From contig JBIOYQ010000141.1 of the NCBI GenBank assembly GCA_044870295.1, positions 1-28,931 of the forward strand: a stretch of 28,931 nucleotides of DNA, in the 5' to 3' direction. The position numbers were made by a program, and so were the translations under genes. Shown one piece after another: positions 24,212 to 28,931 of this stretch. This DNA comes from AC-52 sp044870295. GTDB taxonomy: Bacteria > Actinomycetota > UBA4738. The notes beneath the pieces were generated by a model. That model was not told the DNA's origin and made no database searches. It saw nothing but the letters and a program-made list of their open reading frames with translations. Every line of letters starts with the position of its first letter. The stretch's first letter is position 1.

Positions 24212-24916
24212 GTGCTGGTCCTGGCCATCGAGACGTCCACGCAACAGACCGCGGTGGCCCTCGGCACCGAGCAGGGGATCGTGGGCGGGATCACGCTCGC
24301 GATGGGCAGGCCGGGAGACGAGGCCGTGGTCCCGTCGGTCGAGCACCTCCTGAAATGGACGGGGTCGTCACCGGCCTCGCTTTCCGGGGTGGCGGTGGGC
24401 CTCGGGCCGGGGCTGTTCACCGGCATGCGGGTGGGCATCGCCACCGGCAAGACCTTGGCCCAGTCGCTGCACATCCCCATCGTGGGGCTGGCGTCGCTCG
24501 ACGTGCTCGCCTTCTCCGTCGCCCACACCCGGAGGCCGATCGCGGCGGCGGTCGACGCCCGGCGAGGTGAGCTGTTCTACGCGTTCTACCGGCCGGTGCC
24601 CGGCGGCGTGACCCGTGAGTCCGATTTCGAAGTGGGTCCACCCGAGCGCCTGGCGGCGGAGCTGGAGGCGCGCAGGGAGGATATCCTCATGGTCGGGAAC
24701 GGGGCGCTGGCCTATCGGCGGGTCCTGGAGCCGGCCGGGGCTCACGTCGAGTTCGCCCCGGCGGCGTACGCGTTCCCCGCGGCGACCGAGATGGTCGAGT
24801 TGGCCATCGCCCGGCTGTCGCGGGAGGATTTCGACCGCGTGCACGAGCTGAAGCCGTACTACGTGAGGAAATCGGATGCGCAGATCGCCTGGGATCACCG
24901 TCGACGAACCGGTTGA
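24212..24916 (+). CDS. tsaB: tRNA t6A biosynthesis protein TsaB
   Basis: A 234-residue TsaB, the non-catalytic ASKHA-fold partner of TsaD. VLAIETSTQQTAVAL, VAVGLGPGLFTGMRVGIATG and AAAVDARRGELFYAFY are typical. The start is GTG at 24212, three bases after tsaE. Its 3' end overlaps rimI by 41 bases. Confidence 0.94.
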   Translation: MLVLAIETSTQQTAVALGTEQGIVGGITLAMGRPGDEAVVPSVEHLLKWTGSSPASLSGVAVGLGPGLFTGMRVGIATGKTLAQSLHIPIVGLASLDVLAFSVAHTRRPIAAAVDARRGELFYAFYRPVPGGVTRESDFEVGPPERLAAELEARREDILMVGNGALAYRRVLEPAGAHVEFAPAAYAFPAATEMVELAIARLSREDFDRVHELKPYYVRKSDAQIAWDHRRRTG

Positions 24917-25427
24917 GCTGGAGATCACCCGGATGCGCCGGCGCCACCTGAAGGGCGTCATGGCCATCGAGCGCCAGGTCTATCCGCGCCCGTGGAGTCC
25001 CAACCTGTTCCTCTCCGAGATGAGCGAGCCGCGCAACCGCGCCTATCTGGTCGCGCGGATCGGCAGGGACGTCGTGGGGTACGGCGGGGTGATGTGCTAC
25101 GGCGAGGAGGCCCACGTGACCACGATCGCGGTCGACCCCGCCCACCACCGGCGGAAGATCGGGACCCGCGTGCTCTACGAGCTGGTCCAGGAGTCGATCC
25201 AGATGGGGGCCCGGGCCGTGTCGCTGGAGGTCCGGGTGTCGAACTGGGGCGCCCAGCGGCTGTACAGCTCGTTCGGATTCCGGCCGGTCGGCATCCGCAA
25301 GAACTACTACCAGGAGACCGGCGAGGACGCCCTGGTGATGTGGGTCGACAACGTCCGCGCACGCGAGTACCACGAGCAGCTCGAACAGATCGTGAGCCAG
25401 ATCCCCGACGGCATCCGGCCGGAGTAG
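24876..25427 (+). CDS. rimI: Ribosomal-protein-alanine N-acetyltransferase RimI
   Basis: A 183-residue GNAT enzyme that acetylates the N-terminus of S18 (possibly other proteins). The acetyl-CoA loop appears as VDPAHHRRKIGTRVLYELV (R-x-x-G-x/R-type), and VSLEVRVSNWGAQRLYSSFGF with the NYYQETGEDALVMW ending are classic RimI. The start is ATG 24876, inside tsaB, with GAGG eight bases upstream; a shorter form from ATG 24933 is less likely. About 25 extra residues follow the domain. Confidence 0.92.
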   Translation: MRRSPGITVDEPVELEITRMRRRHLKGVMAIERQVYPRPWSPNLFLSEMSEPRNRAYLVARIGRDVVGYGGVMCYGEEAHVTTIAVDPAHHRRKIGTRVLYELVQESIQMGARAVSLEVRVSNWGAQRLYSSFGFRPVGIRKNYYQETGEDALVMWVDNVRAREYHEQLEQIVSQIPDGIRPE

Positions 25428-25450
25428 CCGGCCGGCCCGTCACAGTCGAC

Positions 25451-26452
25451 ATGCGCGTCCTCGGTATCGAGACCTCGTGCGACGAGACCGCGGTGGCCGT
25501 CGTCGAGGATGGTCACACGGTCCTCTCGAACCTCCTGTCCAGCCAGGCCCATCTCCACGAACGCTTCGGCGGCGTGGTTCCCGAGGAGGCCGCCCGGGCC
25601 CACCTCGAGGCCATCAACCCGATGCTCGAGCTGGCCCTCGGTGAGGCCGGGCTGGGGTTCCTGAACGTGGACGCGGTCGCCGTCACGGTCGGGCCCGGGC
25701 TGGTCGGCGCACTCCTGGTCGGGATCGCCGCGGCGAAGGCCGTCGCGCTGGCGTACGACCTGCCCTTCATCGGGGTGAACCACCTGGAGGGCCACGTCTA
25801 CGCGAACTTCATCGAGCGCGACCCTCCAGAGGACCCCTACGTGGCGTTCATCGTGTCCGGCGGCCACACCATGCTGGTCCACGTCCCCGAGCCGTTCCGG
25901 TACGAGCTGCTCGGCCAGACCCTCGACGACGCGGCCGGCGAGGCCTTCGACAAGGTCGCCCGGTTCATCGGGCTGGGGTTCCCCGGAGGCCCCGCCCTGG
26001 ACCGCCTGGCCTCGAAGGGCGATCGTGACGCCATCCGGTTCCCCCGGGCCGCCACCGAGCGCGGCTACGACTTCTCCCTCTCGGGCCTGAAGACCGCCGT
26101 GGTCCGGTACGTCAAGGCCGAACGCGCCGCCGGCCGTGACCCCGCCCTCGAGGACGTGGCGGCATCCTTCCAGGAGGCCACCGTCGAGGTGCAGGTGGCC
26201 AAGACCATCGCCGCCGCGAAGGACACAGGCGTGAAGAGCGTGGTGCTGGGTGGCGGGGTGGTCGCCAACACGCGTCTGCGTGAATTGATGGCCGAACGGG
26301 CGGAGCAGGAGAGCCTGGAGCTGCTGATCCCACCGCCGGAGCTGTGCACCGACAACGCCGCCATGATCGCCACCGCCGGGTACCACCGTCTCCGCTCCGG
26401 GGACCGAACCGGGTTGGACGTCGGCGCCGACGCCAGCCTGCCCCTGGGGTGA
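25451..26452 (+). CDS. tsaD: tRNA N6-adenosine threonylcarbamoyltransferase TsaD
   Basis: A 333-residue TsaD, which transfers the threonylcarbamoyl group to A37 of tRNA. Family signatures are VLGIETSCDETAVAVV, the metal-binding HLEGH, FIVSGGHTMLV, GLGFPGGPALD, FSLSGLKTAV and CTDNAAMIA. The start is the ATG at 25451; the ribosome-binding site is weak, so translation may be coupled to rimI 23 bases upstream. This ends the conserved actinobacterial block; groES often follows but does not here. Confidence 0.96.
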   Translation: MRVLGIETSCDETAVAVVEDGHTVLSNLLSSQAHLHERFGGVVPEEAARAHLEAINPMLELALGEAGLGFLNVDAVAVTVGPGLVGALLVGIAAAKAVALAYDLPFIGVNHLEGHVYANFIERDPPEDPYVAFIVSGGHTMLVHVPEPFRYELLGQTLDDAAGEAFDKVARFIGLGFPGGPALDRLASKGDRDAIRFPRAATERGYDFSLSGLKTAVVRYVKAERAAGRDPALEDVAASFQEATVEVQVAKTIAAAKDTGVKSVVLGGGVVANTRLRELMAERAEQESLELLIPPPELCTDNAAMIATAGYHRLRSGDRTGLDVGADASLPLG

Positions 26453-26553
26453 CGCGAGGGTCGCGTAGCCATTCCCGGACCTCAATGCTAAGGTGCGATG
26501 CCGCCGCGCCCCTGCGGCCCGCGATGCACTGGCGTCTCTTCGAGGAGGTCCAG

Positions 26554-27780
26554 ATGAAAGGCAGTGGTGCGATTCGGTTGGCCATCCGTGGCGTGGCGCT
26601 CGCGGCCGTCCTGACCATGGTGGGGAACGCCGCGTGGGGTGGCAGCACGGTTACGGTCATCCATAGCTTTGACGAGGCCGAGGGGGCGTACCCCGACAGC
26701 GAGTTGGTCCGCGACAGCGCCGGCAACCTCTATGGGACCACGGTGCTGGGCGGGGACTTCGGCAGCGGAACCGTCTTCCAGGTGGCACCCGATGGCACGC
26801 ACAGTCTCCTGTACAGCTTCACCAGCGGCGCGGATGGCGCGGAGCCTTACAAAGGCGTCGCTCTGGACGCGGAGGGCAACCTCTACGGAACGACCGTGGC
26901 AGGCGGCGGCGGCTCGTGCGAGGGCGGTTGCGGCGTCACCTACAAGCTGACCAACAACGGCGGCACGTGGACGCAAACCGTCCTGCACACCTTCACGGGG
27001 GGGACGGACGGTTCGGGACCGGGCTCCGCCCTCACCGTCGATCGGCGCGGGAACGTATACGGCATGACCCCGATCGGCGGGGCGTTCGGTGTGGGGACCA
27101 TCTACCAGCTCCACCCGAAGCAGCAGGGAGGCTACCTGTTCCGCGTCATTCACCAGTTCACCGGCGGGGTGGACGGACTCGGCGGGTCACCGGGCCGGAT
27201 GATCGTCGACCGGCAGGGGAACCTGTACGGCGCTTCAACGGTTGGCGGCGCGTTCGGCAACGGCGTGGTCTTCCAGCTCGTGCTGAACGGCGGGCAGTGG
27301 GATCTGACCCCGCTGTACTCCTTCAAGGGCGATCCCGACGTCGGCTTCCCCTATGGAGGGCTGATCTTCGACCGGCGGGGCAATCTGTACGGCACCACGT
27401 ACTACGACGGAGCGCATGAGCTCGGCGGGGTGTACCAGCTGCACAAGGGCTCCAACGGGGTGTGGCAGGAGCGCGTGCTGTACAGCTTCCAGGGCGGCAC
27501 CGACGGCGCGAACTCGATCAGCGGCCTGGTATGGGACTCGCAGGGCAACCTGTACGGCACCACCAGCGAGGGTGGAGCGCGCGGAGTCGGCGTCATCTTC
27601 AAGCTGGCACCGGACGGCCAGGGTAGTTGGACCGAGAGCGTGGCCTACGCGTTCACCGGCCCGCCCGATGGATCGCTTTCCTACAACGGGATGGTCGGTG
27701 ACGGCGCTGACCACTTCTGGGGCGCCACGGTTCACGGCGGCGACGACGACGACGGCACCGTCTACCAGTTCACGCCGTAG
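26554..27780 (+). CDS. Secreted protein of seven GloVer (Gloeo/Verruco) repeats
   Basis: A 408-residue protein with a signal peptide (about residues 1-29, ending near AAWGG) and seven complete repeats of about 50-58 residues. Each has an LYSF-type start, a D-x-x-GNLYGTT core and a GGAFGxGTVFQL end, the pattern of the Gloeo/Verruco (GloVer) repeat family. Seven units suggest a seven-bladed beta-propeller. Many family members carry a C-terminal sorting signal; this one stops right after the last repeat (VYQFTP), so it is probably released. ATG 26554 has GGAGGT four bases upstream. The open frame before it is a shadow of tsaD. Function unknown. Confidence 0.86.
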   Translation: MKGSGAIRLAIRGVALAAVLTMVGNAAWGGSTVTVIHSFDEAEGAYPDSELVRDSAGNLYGTTVLGGDFGSGTVFQVAPDGTHSLLYSFTSGADGAEPYKGVALDAEGNLYGTTVAGGGGSCEGGCGVTYKLTNNGGTWTQTVLHTFTGGTDGSGPGSALTVDRRGNVYGMTPIGGAFGVGTIYQLHPKQQGGYLFRVIHQFTGGVDGLGGSPGRMIVDRQGNLYGASTVGGAFGNGVVFQLVLNGGQWDLTPLYSFKGDPDVGFPYGGLIFDRRGNLYGTTYYDGAHELGGVYQLHKGSNGVWQERVLYSFQGGTDGANSISGLVWDSQGNLYGTTSEGGARGVGVIFKLAPDGQGSWTESVAYAFTGPPDGSLSYNGMVGDGADHFWGATVHGGDDDDGTVYQFTP

Positions 27781-27792
27781 GGCGATCGGGTC

Positions 27793-27839
27793 CGCCGGCT
27801 AGCTCACAGTCATCGACGCACGCCCACGTCGAGCCGGCG
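27793..27839. terminator. Long-armed inverted repeat after the GloVer gene
   Basis: CGCCGGCT (27793-27800) pairs perfectly with AGCCGGCG (27832-27839). A nested stem, CGACG (27814-27818) with CGTCG (27827-27831), stacks directly on it, leaving a 13-base bulge. It starts 12 bases after the stop codon. No T-tract follows, so it may be a terminator of the non-U type, an mRNA 3'-end stabiliser or a regulatory structure. Confidence 0.38.
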
Positions 27840-27841
27840 AT

Positions 27842-27853
27842 TGCGTCGACGCA
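27842..27853. promoter_or_regulatory. 12-bp perfect palindrome upstream of the putative lipoprotein gene
   Basis: TGCGTCGACGCA is self-complementary and lies 24 bases before the GTG of the next gene, where a repressor site would be plausible. In GC-rich DNA such a palindrome may also arise by chance. Confidence 0.3.
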
Positions 27854-27877
27854 GGCGATCTGAAAGTCTCGTTCGAC

Positions 27878-28471
27878 GTGAGGCGTCTGCTGCCCTGTAG
27901 CCGTGCTCGAGCGTCGGTGCTGCCGGTCGTCTTGGCTGTGCTGTTCGCGGTCTCGTGCAAGAACGACGGCTCGAGCGGACTCACGGTTCCGTCGTCCGAC
28001 TCGACCGCTCCGGAGCTGTCCCTCACTGCGACGCAGGAGAATCCGAGCCCTGGTGTCTCTGGCGGGGTCCAGGCGGGCGGCAGCAACGCGAGCATGACAC
28101 TCATTGCCAAGACGGGAAACCTGAACCTCTTGGCCAACGCGAAGGATCCCGAGTCCGGCATCAGCACCGTGCAGATCTGGGTCGAGTTGACGACAACGAC
28201 GTGTGACGCCAGCGGCGTCTGCACCATGTCGGGGCCGGCGCGCCTCGGCAATCCTTGGCATGAGGATTCCAATCCGCCGAAGAGCCCAGGCCAATCGACG
28301 TCGGTTGGCGTGATCGACCTCCAGTTCCTCGACCTGTCGACCCAGATTCCGTCTGGACCCCCACCCGCCGGCGGCACGCTGACGGTCCGGCTGGGGATCT
28401 GGGCGGTCGCCGTGAACAACCTGGGGAAGCAGGCGCAGACTGCCAGGCTGACGGCGACGTGGTCTGAATGA
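27878..28471 (+). CDS. Putative lipoprotein of unknown function
   Basis: A 197-residue protein I do not recognise. Its N-terminus has basic residues, a hydrophobic core (VLPVVLAVLFAV) and a cysteine at 27 in an AVSC setting, a slightly imperfect lipobox. The mature part begins with a Ser/Thr/Pro-rich linker and continues as beta-rich sequence with a DPESGISTVQIWVEL strand pair and two closely spaced cysteines (TCDASGVCT), which could form a disulfide. The overall look is of an Ig-like surface domain. The start is taken at GTG 27878, without a clear ribosome-binding site. Compared with its neighbours it has more A and T at third positions. Confidence 0.6.
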   Translation: MRRLLPCSRARASVLPVVLAVLFAVSCKNDGSSGLTVPSSDSTAPELSLTATQENPSPGVSGGVQAGGSNASMTLIAKTGNLNLLANAKDPESGISTVQIWVELTTTTCDASGVCTMSGPARLGNPWHEDSNPPKSPGQSTSVGVIDLQFLDLSTQIPSGPPPAGGTLTVRLGIWAVAVNNLGKQAQTARLTATWSE

Positions 28472-28483
28472 GCGACGCCCCGG

Positions 28484-28502
28484 CCCGCCTCGCGTTGGCG
28501 GG
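28484..28502 (+). terminator. GC-rich hairpin after the putative lipoprotein gene
   Basis: CCCGCC (28484-28489), loop TCGCGTT, GGCGGG (28497-28502), thirteen bases after the TGA. There is no T-run, so termination efficiency is uncertain. Confidence 0.4.
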
Positions 28503-28569
28503 TGAGGGTCGACAGGCCGACCGAACATGGGACACACCCCAGTAACGCACGGTCAGCGAAATGCGTGCG

Positions 28570-28587
28570 CGCCCAGACACTTGGGCG
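28570..28587. promoter_or_regulatory. Operator-like palindrome, copy 1
   Basis: CGCCCAG-ACAC-TTGGGCG: the outer CGCCCA and TGGGCG are exact inverted repeats. The same 7-4-7 layout recurs at 28634-28651. It lies 105 bases before the ATG of the last gene. Confidence 0.42.
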
Positions 28588-28633
28588 GACTCATCTCAAA
28601 CTCCGTGTGATCGTGGCCCGTAGCTCCCCTTGG

Positions 28634-28651
28634 CGCCCAGCCGATTGGGGT
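28634..28651. promoter_or_regulatory. Operator-like palindrome, copy 2
   Basis: CGCCCAG-CCGA-TTGGGGT, same length and left arm as the copy at 28570, with two changes in the right arm. The two copies are 64 bp apart, about six helical turns, so bound proteins would face the same side of the DNA. It ends 41 bases before the ATG of the last gene. Confidence 0.4.
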
Positions 28652-28692
28652 GTGCCGTCCCCGGTGCTGGCAGACCCCGGAGAAGGAGGAGC

Positions 28693-28931
28693 ATGAAGCG
28701 GTGGTTGGCCGTGTTGACCGGGGTGGTGGTGCTGCTTTCCCTGGCGGGGACCGCGCAGGCCAGCAACCCCAACGGCAAGGGCGGGGACATGCCGGCCTTT
28801 TACGACGCACAACTCTTCACGATCAACTTCAAACTGATGAAGCCGGACCTGCACAACAACAAGTCCTTCAACACCATCTACCAGTGTGATCAATGCGAGG
28901 CGCAGGGGTTCACCTTCGTGAGCGTGCTGGA
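28693..28931 (+). CDS. Secreted protein of unknown function, 3'-truncated by the window edge
   Basis: The reading frame is open to the last base, giving 79 visible residues. It begins MKRWLAVLTGVVVLLSLAG and TAQA-SNP, a clear signal peptide with an AQA cleavage site. The mature part, starting NPNGKGGDMPAFYDAQLFTI, contains a CDQC motif (C-x-x-C) near the window end that could bind a metal or be redox active. The ATG at 28693 follows AAGGAGG closely, so the start is secure. Two operator-like palindromes lie upstream. The family is not recognised. Confidence 0.72.
   Translation, partial: MKRWLAVLTGVVVLLSLAGTAQASNPNGKGGDMPAFYDAQLFTINFKLMKPDLHNNKSFNTIYQCDQCEAQGFTFVSVL

Noticed and set aside
26600..27780. 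Regular repeats as a possible CRISPR array
   Set aside because: The repetition is at protein level with a period of about 160 bases and inside an open frame; there are no short identical repeats with unique spacers. The same holds for the FG-GAP gene.
28502..28692. Short plus-strand frame of 64 codons before the last secreted gene
   Set aside because: No ribosome-binding site or recognisable features; it crosses both operator-like palindromes and overlaps the securely started downstream gene.

Overview
The window is GC-rich and densely coded, and its gene order is that of an actinobacterium (Actinomycetota). The distal S10/spc/alpha ribosomal cluster runs into truA, rplM-rpsI, glmM, glmS, acpS, nnr, alr and then tsaE-tsaB-rimI-tsaD, an order known from Streptomyces and Mycobacterium. 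Promoter-like elements of the TTGAC/TANNNT type, frequent GTG and TTG starts, and genes that appear to lack a Shine-Dalgarno sequence fit the same phylum. Several departures from the usual order suggest a deep-branching, probably uncultivated lineage. The class cannot be fixed from this sequence alone.

Layout. 1-4734: end of rplF (cut by the window edge), rplR, rpsE, rpmD, rplO, secY, adk, map, mostly overlapping or a few bases apart. 4821-7878: a non-ribosomal insertion, with a PilT-type ATPase on the plus strand facing a two-gene minus-strand unit (a membrane-anchored Gly-rich exported protein and a six-helix membrane GAF protein). 7879-8209: divergent intergenic region with a good promoter for infA. 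8210-11560: infA, rpmJ, rpsM, rpsK, rpoA, rplQ, truA. rpsD, normally between rpsK and rpoA in Actinomycetota, is absent, and the 99-base gap is predicted to fold. 11606-13216: a secreted seven-repeat FG-GAP beta-propeller inserted between truA and rplM. 13224-14726: rplM with its own promoter and a long histone-H1-like tail, rpsI, and a small antisense DUF2007 gene. 14754-26452: glmM, glmS, acpS, nnr, alr, an alpha/beta hydrolase, a P1/S58 peptidase, a type 4/5 uracil-DNA glycosylase, tsaE, tsaB, rimI, tsaD. 26554-end: accessory genes for exported proteins (a seven-repeat GloVer protein, a putative lipoprotein and a partial secreted protein), in the place where groES/groEL often follows tsaD.

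How the genes work together. The core is translation and secretion (ribosomal proteins, IF-1, SecY, Map, RNA polymerase alpha), tRNA modification (TruA pseudouridine; TsaB/D/E for t6A), cell-wall precursor supply (GlmS and GlmM towards UDP-GlcNAc, Alr for D-alanine), acyl carrier activation (AcpS) and metabolite or DNA repair (Nnr, UDG). The exported proteins and the PilT/GAF block look like lineage-specific additions.

The points most worth checking are the missing rpsD with a structured gap, the ~107-residue Lys/Ala-rich tail on L13, two successive CTGA junctions that imply CTG starts for alr and the P1 peptidase, a possible shared bidirectional -10 between glmM and the DUF2007 gene, and two matching 18-bp operator-like palindromes upstream of the last gene. 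No CRISPR array, insertion sequence, tRNA or rRNA was seen.
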